Source: Silene latifolia (taxonomy: Eukaryota; Streptophyta; Magnoliopsida; Caryophyllales; Caryophyllaceae). From it: a stretch of 64,000 nucleotides of DNA. A program made the translations under genes and the position numbers. The stretch spans positions 44,059,456-44,123,455 of the forward strand of contig NC_133529.1 of the NCBI RefSeq assembly GCF_048544455.1, in the 5' to 3' direction. Below are positions 11,275-21,855 of this stretch, piece after piece. Every line of letters starts with the position of its first letter. Within the stretch, counting starts at the first letter, position 1. The notes beneath the pieces are model-generated. The model made no database searches. It had not been told where the DNA came from and saw nothing but the letters and a program-made list of their open reading frames with translations.

Positions 11275-13661
11275 TTAGATACAGTTTTTAGGTACCCAAG
11301 CTAAGTAGGGTCCCTTATGATTAGTTACTCTATATACTAAATCCTTTCGTACCCATACTTGCTTAATAATTGATTTTCTAAACCTTGGGTTATTTTGCTT
11401 AGGAGGAGTTCTAGGTTTAGGGTTTTCTCTTGGTCTTGGAATATCTCTAGGTCTATCATGACTGTTTCCCTTGTGAACAGGTTTACTAGGTTTAGGTCGA
11501 CAAAGGTTTTGTGAAGTACTAGGTTTCTTGGTGTAGTCAAAAGCCATATCATAGAACCAACGAAAGTTATTGTTCCTTTCTTCGTTAGGTTCATTTTTGG
11601 GGGACTCATCAACCTCAACAACTGTGTCAACAGTTTTAACATGGTCGGCATTTTTTCGTATATCATGAGCCCTTTTGACACAATTGCTTTGGATGTGACC
11701 CGTATGATCACAGTAATTGCAAATCAGATATTCAGGAAGATCAACATACTTCCTTTTTCTGAAATCCAAGTCCGAAGGTGTTGATTTGCATTTAGCGTGA
11801 TCTCTATGGCTGTAGCACTCATGTCCTAACCCCATCTTCATATTATTATCAGGTTGTTCGGTTAGGAAGTTTAGGACTTTTGTGCTACCCTCCCACTTAT
11901 CATGGACTTTCCTAGCGTGTAAGAGTAGATCCTTTAGGGTGTTGATCTCTTCTTGACATTTCGTGTGATCTACATCATTATCCTTCTTAAAGTTATCACG
12001 AAAGTCTTGGAATTGTTTGTTAAGAAAGAATACAACGTCTGAATGTTGTTTCTTAACATTGATCATTTTGATCTTAGATTCCTTTAATTGCTTTGTGAGA
12101 GAATCTATCTCTTTCTTTTGGTCTAAGATCACTGCTTCATTAGATGTGACCTTAGTCTCCAAAAGTTCCCAGGCTTTTCTAAGTTCTAAAGTTATAGCTT
12201 CATTAGCTATAACTTTGGCTTGAAAGTGCTTAATATTAAGCTTTAGGTCTGAAGTTATAGCTTCATTAGCTATAACTTTGGACTCTAATTCCTTCTTTTC
12301 AGCCATAGTAGAATCTAATGTTGTTGCTTTCTCAGCTATAACCTTAGATTTTAACTTCTTAGCTTTGGCCTTCAGAGTATGATTCTCTTCTGCAATATCA
12401 AGAATCTGTTCCTTCAGATCTTTTAACTCCAAGTCCTGTTCATGACACTTATCGGGGGATTGCTCAAAGAATTCAATTAAAGCACTTTTAGACAATTTCT
12501 TAACACGTTTTTTAAGTTCAAGATAACTTACCTCTTCATCGTCATCTTCATCTGATTCTCCGAGAAAGCAATAGTTTGAGTGAGAGTTGGTGCTTTCATC
12601 GTCGCTATCGGAGATTAGGTTAAGACTGACGCTGCTAAGACAAAGGTTGGCTACTTCGTCATCTTCAGATCCCTCGTCATCTTCTGAGTCAAGGTCTCCC
12701 CAGCACGAAGCCATCATAACTTGTTTGAACTCTCTCTTTGTCTTCTCGCGTTTTGCCTTGTCCTTGATCTTCTCCCATGATGGACCATCCTTGATTATGT
12801 GATCGGATTCTCCACACTTGAAGCAACCTCTGTTTGCGAAAGATGACTTTGATTCTATAACTTTCTTGTTGGATGACTTGTTGTTGTTGTTGTAAGATGA
12901 CTTTGTTTGTTTGTTTCGAAAAATCCTATTTTTGAAACGATGTGCAAACAAGACAGTTTCATCTTCTATGTCGGAGTCGACATCCTCACTTTTTAAGGCC
13001 ATACTCTTATTTCTGCTAGGTTCAGCGTATCTTTGTTAAGAGTAATTTCATGGGCCATGAGAGCACCAATGAGTTCTTGGTAGGAAAGGTTTTCAAGATC
13101 TCGTGATTCCTCCATTGCTGTGACTTTGGCACGCCATTTTTTAGTCAGGCTCCTAAGAACCTTCCTTGCAATGTCCTCGGTACTGAACTTCCTACCTAGG
13201 TTTTTCAGTTCGTTTATAATGCTTGAAAACCTTGCGGATATACTATCCAATGACTCATTAGGCTCCATTATGAAGAGCTCATATTTTTGCATTAGCAAAT
13301 CTATACGGTGCTTCTTAACAATGGAAGTACCTTCCTAAGCTAGTTCAAGCCCATCCCATATCTCCTTGGCCGTTGAACACGAAGAGAACCGATGAAACTC
13401 TATAGAGGTCATGCCGTTTTGCAATAGACTTATTGCTTTAGAGTTCTTTTCGGCTTTCTTGTAGTCGGCCTCGACATAGTCGTCTTCCTTCTTCTCATAA
13501 GTAGTGCCTTCCTCGGATGCGACTAAAATTTTGTGCGGTCCGTTTTGGATAATCCTCCAGCACTCCCAATCATGACCTTTCACATAGTGAGTCATCATGT
13601 TTTTCCATAACCCGTAATTCTTCCCATCAAAGACGGGACACTTGAGGTATTTAGAATCCAT
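11275..13661 (-). pseudogene. gag: gag of element B
   Basis: Starts at ATG 13661 (MDSKYLKCPVFDGKNYGLWK, a typical Sirevirus or copia capsid start). The capsid part continues through KYELFIMEPNESLDSISARF and LSYQELIGALMAHE. A stop lies near 13335 and a frameshift near 13005. The next part (13002-11275) has two knuckles: CFKCGESDHIIKDGP (degenerate, last Cys lost) and CNYCDHTGHIQSNC (intact). Between them is a long Lys/Glu coiled coil that contains three copies of a KVIANEAIT-type peptide, encoded by the inverted repeat also found in the LTR. The gene ends PKNCI-stop (TAA), in frame with pol. Confidence 0.85.
12191..12345 (-). repeat. Element B inverted-repeat motif inside gag
   Basis: GTTATAGCT-TCATT-AGCTATAAC occurs at 12191-12213 and again at 12254-12276, with a decayed third copy at about 12318-12345. 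It has the same 9-bp arms as the LTR hairpin at 4923-4944. In the gag frame it encodes KVIANEAIT. Confidence 0.85.
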
Positions 13662-13753
13662 TTATCACGTGATAGGCAGCGGAATATAAAACGATAATAT
13701 AAATAAGAAAAAGATAGATCAGCCTCTTTGCGGTTAGGCAATCAAGAGCACGA

Positions 13754-13769
13754 GGGGGGGGGGGGGGGG
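13754..13769 (+). repeat. 16-base guanine run
   Basis: Sixteen consecutive G on the plus strand (C on the element's sense strand) near the U5 end of the B LTR. It can form a G-quadruplex, and its exact length may be a sequencing artefact. Confidence 0.7.
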
Positions 13770-14318
13770 TGAATTGAGGATTTAAAACTTTGAAAACTTT
13801 TTCGATTGTATGAATATAATTAATTACTTAAATTTTATTGATTAAACTTTAACTAATTAACTAATGATCAAGTAAGAACAAAGTAAACAAACGAACGAAA
13901 GAAAGAGACACACACGGTTTTTGAAGTGGTTCAGTTTCACAAATCGAAACCTACGTCCACTATTCTCGATTAATAAATTTAGTACCTTTCTACGGATTAC
14001 AAATTTACTAACCCAACTCGTACAACTAGCTCTAGCTGTAACTCAATGAGTACCGTTAAATACTTGAGTGACTAACTTACGCTAATAAGAAAGCACTAAT
14101 GATTCTTGCAAAGGTTCACGTTAATGAACAAGTAAGAAATCTATTGAGCACTATTATCTTATAACGATAACTTAACAAATGAATATACGAGTTTTAAAAT
14201 ACATGACCTTTTTGAAAATAGCAAATCGGTTTTCTACTTGAAATACGCGGTTTTGCTCTTTGAAAATAAAATCAATTTTATGCTTAAGGTCTCTATTTTA
14301 AATGTTGCAAAAGCAAAG

Positions 14319-14326
14319 TATTTATA
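14319..14326 (-). promoter_or_regulatory. TATA-like box in the B 5' LTR
   Basis: TATAAATA on the minus strand, about 1 kb into the LTR and well placed for a U3 promoter. Confidence 0.5.
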
Positions 14327-14917
14327 GGAAGGAAAGAGCAAGGCTACTCGGTTTCATTAAAACCCTAATGGACGAAAATAAGAGATATGTAAACAAATCA
14401 TATCTTCTATTATTTCTTTCCTTAAAGCCTAAAAGATAATAAGGAATGTTCCAAAAGATAGAATACAATTTATTCTATTATTATCTTTTCCATAAATTCT
14501 AAGATATGATAAGATTTTCTATAACAAGAATATCTTTTATCATAAACAACCATATCAAATAAGATATAAAAGATATGTAAAGATATTCCTTACAGAATAA
14601 AATCTTTACAAAATATACCTTAGGTCACACGAGATATCACGGCTCATATGCCTCGTGACTCGTGTAAACCCTAGCTCAATATTGGGTTAGAATTTAGGTT
14701 TTAGGAGTAGCTATATGAAAACCCTAAATAGTAGCATGGTCCAACTCATAAGTTAACCCAAAACAACTACTAACCAACGTTTAACATAAAACCAAACTCC
14801 GCATTAAACCGGGCTTTATTTAATAAATACTTTTACTAAAACATTTAAAATAAACTTAAACAATTTTCAAAAACAATTTTGAAACAATGTATGTCGTGTG
14901 AAATAAACTCAGCATCT

Positions 14918-14987
14918 CAATGTTATAGTAGAAGAGCTATAACATTGAGCTCTTTTACTAGTAATGTTATAGCTGCAAAGCTATAAC
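14918..14987 (-). repeat. Inverted-repeat pair in the B 5' LTR
   Basis: CAATGTTATAG/CTATAACATTG (14918-14928/14937-14947) and GTTATAGCT/AGCTATAAC (14966-14974/14979-14987). These are the same two hairpins as at 4875-4944 in the 3' LTR. Confidence 0.85.
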
Positions 14988-15331
14988 TTTACCAATACAA
15001 GAAATTCACTCTTAGTTACCTTTACGAGATAATCACCTATACTGTTCTAATCTTCATAGGAGATCTTCGAGTATAGTCTACTTCATCATCCAAGCTTGAT
15101 TAATCTTTAGACGGACTTCGTCTTCTCATAATACTTGAATGAATCTTCAGATAATTTGATCTTCAATTGAGGCTTGACCACCATATACTTCCACCACAAT
15201 TCTCTTTGTTGCTTGTAATAAATAAGTCTAATCTAAAAGACTTAAACAAACGATTACGCGCAACGAGTGTATATAAATTATAAAGCACCTTGACATCATC
15301 AAAACATAAACATAAATTATATGGTTCAACA

Positions 15332-16647
15332 TGCATTTTGCAAACTTTTTTATTTTTCATTTTGATACTTGAACTCAAATTGATAATTTTTGTGCCCATT
15401 CCCTTTTTGTTGACAAAATGTGATAGAAGTGGAAGATGGTTGCATGGCTTCAAAGGTCACCTTGGAATAAACGGTAGCCAAGGAGTTATCACACCACAAG
15501 GTACTCTTGACTAGGCCTTAATCCATGGGTCAAAGGATACTAGCATGACACATCCTAGGGTGTTTTAAAGGCATTCTAATGAGGAAAGTCTCAAGAAGAA
15601 AAAGTATCTACAAGGGCCTTATACACACTTGTCAAGTTTCCCAAATAGATGTTTTCACAAAAAAATTTCTAAAATACAACTACATGCCATGATGCAACTA
15701 ACATTTATACAACTCTAGTGCATATGCTTCTATCAACTAGTATGTCATATAAGCTAAATGCAACTCCTAAGATCACATTGGTGTATACCGCATCAATCAA
15801 AATAAAGCCACATAGTCATTAACATAGAGAGGAAAAAGGAGATTGGAAAGATCATACCATGTGGTCTTCATATTCCTCATGCCTCAGATGTGGCATAGTC
15901 GATCCAATGTAATAGGAGGATAAACAAACAAACACAAGTATGTACAAAATATACATATCTACAATACAAAGGAATGGACATGTTTTTTGTTTTTTTTTTT
16001 TTCGAAATTTTTCAAATTTTTATGGTTTTTATTTTTATGAAAATAAGAGAACATATTTTTGTGTTTTTCAAAAATTTTCAATTTTTATCATTTTTGATTT
16101 TAAAAGTCAAGTTAGAATTTCTCATCCCCACACTAGTATGGGCATTGTCCTCAATGGTCAATACGATAGGAAATTATGCAAGCTAAAAGAGAATGCATGA
16201 TTTCTACACTAATATGCAAACTATATGACATATATATATAAATGATGCAATCTATTCTACTCTATATGATGCATGAGTTTATTAGTTGGAGAGATAATTT
16301 TGATTAACTCCCATTCCTAGTGTTTGAACTACCCCAAACCGAGTAAGACACTATTTCTAGTGTAAAAGTAGGGAAGTTCATGCACAAGTATGCAATGCAT
16401 GGAACTAATTGTCATTTTGGATTTTCAAAGCGGGAACAATAAATTTATCATCACCTTGATGTTGCTATGGTGGAAAAATAGTCCTTAATTTTTACAAGGA
16501 CACCTCTAGAGTTTGAAACAATTAAATGTTAACCAAGTTAGAAAAGCATGAAATTTTTGACAAGAAAAATGAGGGGGAATAGAAGAGTTTCACCTAGGCC
16601 ATGGTGGGTGCCTCATGCCCGCTCCACCTAGCTCATGAACATCTTCA
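15332..16647 (-). other. 3' UTR of element F
   Basis: Non-coding and homologous to 22617-23890 in C and, in reverse orientation, to 61255-62700 in E. It includes a T-rich run (about 15986-16090, A-rich on the sense strand) and a GAGGACAATGCCCATA-type block near 16130. No gene seen. Confidence 0.7.
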
Positions 16648-18175
16648 TTAGTTACCATCATCCCCTCCAAGATAACTATCCCATTGTGCTCGTGATTCAT
16701 CGCTCTTATAGAAATCCATAAATTCGTCCCCCTCGATATTCACCTCTACCGTATCACCGCCACTTGACCTTTCTTCTTCTCCTTCTCCATGTCCATGTGT
16801 TCCACCATTAGCATGCTGCGAGTTTGGAAAGAGGATTTCCATTTGAGCCCAAGAGGGAAGCATTCCCTCTTCACTAATATGCCCTTGATGGGCCAACCGG
16901 TGAAATTGTGGATAGAGAGCATAATAATTGTCTACTCTAGCTTCATATTGCTTTCGGTGTAAATCTTGGAGTAGACCTGTTACAAAGTCATCTCTCGGAA
17001 GGGTGAAGGGATTTGGGTGATTGTAAGGTTGATATGGAAAGGGGTAAGGCGGGATAACAACTTTCTCTTTTTCATTTTTTTGAGGTTCATTTTGTTGAGG
17101 TTGAGAAGAAGGTGGGGTTCGATTTGCTTGACTTAAACGAGTTGAGACAAGGTAAGATGGTACTTGTGAAAGGGGACCCCGTCTAGGTGATACTCTTGTT
17201 AAACCTTCCATTGGAAGAAAAATGGAGGTGCTCCCTTTGGTGCGCCACTTGATCTTTCGCTCATAACCTTCAAACGTGATCCAATGGTGCTGTCGGGAAA
17301 TTAACATCTCATCAATCTTGGTAGTATCCGGAAGAGGTACATAAGCATTGTTGTTGTTGAAAGATGGATTGAAGAATTTAGCAAGTCTTGTTATTAATCC
17401 TCCATTGACAATATGGATCATACCATCATCATCTCCATTCCGGAATTTTGCCCACCTCTCAAGAAGTACTAAGGGGGCGTTGAAATGATAACTGCTTCCC
17501 CCATGTATCTTCAAATAAGACTAGATCAAGTTCATTCACAACCGCGGGATCGCGTCAAGCTATGAGAGTGCTTGTAATAAAGCGGTAGGTGAGCCGTATA
17601 ATGGGGTTTTGGATTTAAGAGGCCGAGCATTCCTTGATTAATGAGAAATCGCGACCCATCAAGGCTCGCCATAGAGGTGTTATGCTATAGTTCCGAGGTT
17701 TTGATGTACGGGTAGGAGATACATCAAGTCCCAACACACTTGCAAATTCCACAAGGGTCATCATTCTTGTTGTGTTCTCAAGCCGGAATTCCACACAAAT
17801 CGTCTTGTTTAGGGTTGATATTTTCAGAAAACTCAAGAATTCGAGGACTAATGGTCGTAATGTACGCTCATGCATGTTGAACAAAGTCGAAAGACAAAAT
17901 AATTCAAAGAGTGCCTCGGTTTGATGAAAAATTCCTAGTTTCCTTAATGTCTCATGGCAAACAAACTTAGTTGGAAGGATATTCTTACCTAGGAGACGGT
18001 GAAAGACGATTCTTTGCGCATCATTGACAAATTCTATGTTGGATAACTCATTAAGTCGTGAAAGATCAATAATTTCTTCATTTTCTCTTCTCAAAGTGTT
18101 GAGATGAGAGGTAGAAGAGCTTCATATGACCCTTGTTCTTCTTCTTTCTCTTGGTAGGGATCCTCTTGGTCTCAT
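16648..18175 (-). pseudogene. ORF2 of element F, ATHILA ORF-1 family
   Basis: The protein family is recognisable (Pfam ATHILA ORF-1, PF03078): PTKFVCHETLRKLG, PLVLEFLSFLKI, VEFRLENTTRMMTLVEFASVLGL and TPLWRALMGRDFS in the first half, then IHIVNGGLITRLAKFFNPSF and GYERKIKWRTKGS in the second. It is followed by a Pro/Gln-rich linker, an LPSWAQMEILFP motif and an acidic tail. The likely start is ATG 18175 (MRPRGSLPRERRR), with a stop just downstream near 18117. It is further broken by a stop near 17615 and a frameshift before 17514. The function of the family is unknown. It occupies the env position after pol, as in E and C. Confidence 0.75.
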
Positions 18176-18420
18176 TTTGAAAGTAGATCTTGAGATTTTG
18201 CTTGAATGAGATAAAGAATAATCTTTTCAGTTGAGATCCCTTCAAACCCTAGGTTTTGGGGATTTTTATTTTGGAGATGTAAATGAGTGTTTTGGTGTGT
18301 TTTGAGTCATTTGGGAGGGGATTCTATGTTTTATGGAGGTAAGAAGGATGAGGTGTCTTAATATGTGTGGTAGAGAGAGAGGTAAGATTGTCGAAAATAG
18401 AAGAGCAACACGGCTGGGAG

Positions 18421-18850
18421 ACGTGCGGATCGTGCTCGGGACGGGCGTCTTCTGCTTTGAAGAAATGTTAGACGAGCAGGTAGGGACGGGCGGATCATGC
18501 TCAGGACGCTCGGATTCTGAAACAGTACATCCTGATTTTGCCAACCTGTGCCAGGACGCGCGGATCCTGCCCAGCACGAGCGGATTCTTTCTGGGGACGT
18601 TCGGATCCTCCTGGGGACGTGTAGATTTTCATACAGCATAAACTCATGAACTTGAAGCTTGCCAGGACGCGCGGATCGATACCAGGACGAGCGGCCTGAG
18701 GTTGAGGACGAGCGTCCTGAAGCTGGTCCGCGCAGATTATCTTACAGAACACTTTCTTCAATTCAGACCTTCCCAGGACCCGCGTCCTAAGTCCAGGACG
18801 CTCGGATCCTCCTCTGGGACGCCCGGATTGATACTGGGGACGCCCGGATC
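18421..18850 (-). repeat. Palindrome array of element F
   Basis: A GC-rich patch in AT-rich surroundings with many copies of half-sites (A)ATCCG and GACG, paired as ATCCG-NN-CGGAT, GACG-NN-CGTC or hybrids such as GACGCGCGGATC and GACGAGCGTCC. It lies between pol and ORF2, the same place as the arrays of C, E and G. The apparent ORFs across it are shadows. Confidence 0.8.
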
Positions 18851-19086
18851 ATCTTCAGCTCCCATGGGCTCAGGTCTGCCCGTGGGGATCCTTTCTTTTT
18901 GTTCTTCTTTCTCTATCATTTATTGACAAGGGTGCTTCCCCACACTCGAATCGTTACATCCTTCATTCATCAAGCAAGATTAGTAACACTCCCTCACCAA
19001 CTCTCATGTCAAAATCATGCCTTTAAAGAAGTAAAGTGCAAATGCAATGAAAAAATACAAGTAACAAAGGTTAGTATATGTACAAG

Positions 19087-19111
19087 TGGTGGTTTAGAAA
19101 GGACTCCACCA
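19087..19111 (-). promoter_or_regulatory. Post-pol hairpin of element F
   Basis: TGGTGG (19087-19092) and CCACCA (19106-19111) form a 6-bp stem, 23 nt after the pol stop on the minus strand. The same stem and much of the loop recur in C, E and G. Confidence 0.7.
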
Positions 19112-19134
19112 AACTTTCTCATTTGATGGTCTTA

Positions 19135-20137
19135 TCATGGCGGGAGAGGTTCGAGGCGAATGACCTCTACTTCTCCTATGAATGCTCCTTCATAGTACGA
19201 CTTCAATCTTTGACCGTTGACTTTGAACTTGTTTCCATTCTCCGACTTTATCTCAAAGTATCCATACTTTCCTACTTCGGTGATTACATAGGGACCCATC
19301 CACCTTGAATTTAACTTTCCCGTAAAACGTCTATATCGGGAGTTAAATAGAAGGACTTTGTCTCCTTTGTGCAAGGCTTTTTGCCGAATCCTCTTGTCAT
19401 AAGCAATTTGGTTCTTTCCTTGTAGATTTTTGCATTTTCGTAGGATTGTAGTCGGAATTCTTCCAACTCTTGAATTTGCAATATCCCCTTTTGGCCACTT
19501 AACTTGAGATCAAGGTTGAGAGCTTTGATTGCCCTAAAGGATTTGTACTCCAATTCGATTGGCAAATGGCACGCTTTGCCATAGACTAGCTTGTAAGGAG
19601 AGGCTCCTATGTGAGTCTTATAGGCCGTCCTATAAGCCCAAAGAGTGTCATCAAGCTTCATGCTCTAATCCTTACGAGTCTTGTTAACAACCTTCTCAAG
19701 AATTTGCTTGATCTCTCTATTCGAAACTTCAACTTGACCGCTTGTTTAAGGGTGATATCCCAAGCCGGTTCTATGTTGAACACCATACTTTGTCAAAAGA
19801 GATGTGAGCTTCTTTTCATGGAAATGTGTCCCTCCATCACTAATTATTGTTCTGGGGAGTCCGAATCTTGGAAAGATTACTTTCTTGAGAAGTTTAGTAA
19901 CCGTCTTGGCGTCATCGGTTGGAGTAGCGATTGCTTCTACCAACTTTGATACATAATCGACGGCTACAAGAATGTACTTGTTTCCTTGAGATGATACAAA
20001 TGGTCCTTGGTAGTCAATTCCCCAAATATCAAAAATTTCTACCTCTAATATTCCTCGTTGTGGCATCTCATTTCTCCAAGAAATGTTCCCGCTTCTTTGG
20101 CAAGGATCGCAATGGAGAATAAATTCCCTTGCATCTT
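19135..20137 (-). pseudogene. pol: Integrase part of pol, element F
   Basis: Begins at the insertion point of C inside the zinc-binding region: the [18 protein letters not shown] half lies here and its HSSPYGGHHG half lies at about 38200. The core follows with acidic residues in [19 protein letters not shown] and EVSNREIKQ, then [28 protein letters not shown] and a C-terminal [11 protein letters not shown]...VNGQRLKSYYEG, which is typical of Athila/gypsy integrase. It ends PLPP-stop at 19135. In-frame stops near 19746 (HPQ to HP-stop) and near 19665 break it. Confidence 0.88.
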
Positions 20138-21192
20138 TGATAAGAGTGTCGTTGGGGCTCTCAATCAAACACATTTATAATACTCAACAAACAACTAGTT
20201 AGCGGTAAGTCGAGGTCGATCCATGGGACGGTATGCTTTGGGTTCTAAGTCTATCTATCTCAATGTATGCTAGTGTCACAATTGATGGGGTTTGTAGTTA
20301 TGTCTAGACTAATGCAAGCAATAAAGTAGAACGAGCAATAAAAGGAAAGATGTAAACAATTGATTAAAAGTGCTAGGATATCATGGGGTCATGGGGGATT
20401 CATGGTGTTGATCATACAAACATGTTTACAAGGTTGCAAGCAATTAATGTTGCGGAGGAACCGAGTTGGGTTATATCTTACGGTTCTTAGGAAGAGTTGG
20501 GTCCCGGAGCCGAATCTATTAGATTGTACAACACCTACAAGTCGACTTACTTTCCTCCTAATCAACTTCTATGCATGGTCTAACAAGACTCGAGTTGGTT
20601 TATATCTTACGAGTCAAGTTGAGTAGATAAGAGATGGTAAAAAATGCAAGGATTCATAGGCTTAGCATTTCATCAAACATAACATGTGCATAAAGTTGAC
20701 ATCACAACAAGCAAGCAATTTAATCATGTGAACATATTAGATTAAGCATGAATCAATCCCATGTTGGTTTCCCCTAATTACCCACTAATCCTAGCTAAGA
20801 GACTACTCATTCATTATCAAGTTTAACATGCTAACAAGGTTGTCAATCATATTAACAAGGTAAAACATGATGAACAAGTAAGAAAGATTAACAATAATTA
20901 AAACAAGAATTAAGAGGATCATACCTATGGAGATTCCACAATAATAAAGCAAAGAATAATAGAAGAAACTTGATTGATTGATGGAAGGTTGTCAATCTCC
21001 CAATAATAACCCAATAATCTTCAATTACCCAATAATAAACTTGGATAATAAACTTGAACAATAATTAAGGAGAGATTAATGTGTAATTTGTGGAAAGATT
21101 AAAGAGTAATCTATTCTAATCTACTCCTAATCTAATCTAAAGAAGGATTTTCTACCCAAAAACAACATGCTTGATTAATTACAAAGATGGGG

Positions 21193-21200
21193 TATTTATA
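21193..21200 (-). promoter_or_regulatory. TATA-like box, C 3' LTR
   Basis: TATAAATA followed by CCCC on the minus strand, conserved in the LTRs of E and G. Confidence 0.6.
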
Positions 21201-21366
21201 GTGGAAATTAGATGGGATGCATTAGGGTTAACTAAGGGATAAACTAGTAATTACACTTTTGAGTTTAGAGCAGGGAGGAGCCGGTATTTTTCGGAGGAAG
21301 GGAGTCTTTCACGTAGCTTGAAGAAGACAATCCGTGCTGTGAAGAAATCCGTGCGTATTGGGGACT

Positions 21367-21511
21367 AGACGGGCGGAATTTGGCAGAGGAATCCGAGCGG
21401 ATTCAAGAGAATCCGGGCGGATTCGGGTGGAGGAATCCGAGCGGATTCAGAGCAGGACGCTCGGATTGTTTAGGGGAGACGGGCGGAATTTAGACAATCC
21501 GCTCGGATTGT
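21367..21511 (-). repeat. Palindrome array in the C 3' LTR
   Basis: Includes ATCCGAGCGGATTC twice, ATCCGGGCGGATTC, GACGGGCGGAATT twice, GACGCTCGGATT and AATCCGCTCGGATT. It is duplicated in the other LTR. Confidence 0.85.
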
Positions 21512-21816
21512 TCTTCAGCAGTGGTTCTTCTTCTTTTCTTCCCTTTTTGCTCATTTCCCTTTTATTCTTGCGGGATTGGTCTTTAGTCCTTGCTTCCTCT
21601 TCATACTTAGTCCATCTAATATCATTAATAAGCTTCCAAATATGCACGAAAGACGGGAATTTCCGCCTTATTATCTCCTTTTCTACAAAACATATGAAAT
21701 GCGATAGAAAGGCAAATAGGAAGGTTTTGACGGATAAAATGGCCATAGAATGTTATAATAGTATGCAAAATAGGCTCAATTAGGGGACTAAATGTGCGCA
21801 AATAATGTTCACATCA

Positions 21817-21855
21817 AATATCCCCAAACCGAACCTTTACTCGTCCCGAGTAAAG
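21817..21855 (-). promoter_or_regulatory. PPT and pre-PPT hairpin of element C
   Basis: Sense strand: stem CTTTACTCG-GGA-CGAGTAAAG (21855-21835), then the purine-rich tract GGTTCGGTTTGGGGATATT next to the 3' LTR. The 9-bp stem is perfect. Confidence 0.75.

Larger units (their letters stand above)
4717..15331 (-). mobile_element. Element B: Sirevirus-like Ty1/copia retrotransposon
   Basis: Minus-strand element. Order in its own sense: 5' LTR (15331 to about 13729), gag, in-frame stop, pol (protease, integrase, RT, RNase H), an extra ORF in the env position, several polypurine tracts, and a 3' LTR cut off by element A. Copia order is shown by integrase preceding RT. The Sirevirus placement rests on the long gag with a second CCHC knuckle and coiled-coil stretch, a stop between gag and pol in the same frame, an env-position ORF, and multiple PPTs. 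It sits in the 3' UTR of element F; TGCAT at 15332 is the candidate target site. The shared LTR part differs by roughly 2% by eye plus one indel of about 25 bp. Confidence 0.85.
13729..15331 (-). repeat. 5' LTR of element B
   Basis: Starts on the minus strand as TGTTGAACC at 15331; 14757-15331 matches the truncated 3' LTR. The inner end is uncertain: I place it at 13729 (minus strand ends AACCGCA) because the C-run followed by TCGTGCTCTTGATTGCC resembles the U5 end of related copia LTRs. No clear tRNA-Met primer site was found between here and gag. It contains a 16-G run (13754-13769) and two inverted repeats (14918-14947 and 14966-14987). Confidence 0.7.
15332..20137 (-). mobile_element. Element F, 3' segment (Athila-like Ty3/gypsy, split by C)
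   Basis: Minus-strand segment holding, in element order, integrase (20137-19135), a hairpin, a palindrome array, the Athila-ORF1-like ORF2 (18175-16648) and the 3' UTR, cut at 15331 by element B. The missing upstream part of pol is at 38107-39055; the two join exactly at the 5-bp duplication ATCTT (20133-20137 and 38107-38111) that flanks element C. F is the only Athila-like copy in the window with RNase H and integrase. Its 5' end (LTR, gag, protease, most of RT) is missing at 39055. Confidence 0.85.
20138..21816 (-). repeat. 3' LTR of element C
   Basis: On the minus strand it starts TGATGTGAAC (21816) and ends TTATCA (20138). It contains a palindrome array at 21367-21511 in U3. Reading frames inside it (for example at 20360-20626, repeated in the other LTR) look non-coding. 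Confidence 0.92.

Noticed and set aside
13662..13728. tRNA-Met primer site for element B
   Set aside because: No TGGTATCAGAGC-like sequence was found; TGCCTATCACGTGA is too weak a match to annotate.
19746..20174. Integrase ORF starting at 20174
   Set aside because: The first 12 codons lie in the C LTR; the true gene continues from 38107 across the insertion, so the apparent start is an artefact.
20360..20626. 88-residue ORF, repeated identically at 36650-36916
   Set aside because: It lies inside the two LTRs of element C, has no family landmarks, and is conserved only because the LTRs are nearly identical.
21358..21783. 141-residue ORF in the C LTR, with a twin at 37648-38073
   Set aside because: It runs through the palindrome array and the start of U3; composition follows the repeat, not a protein.
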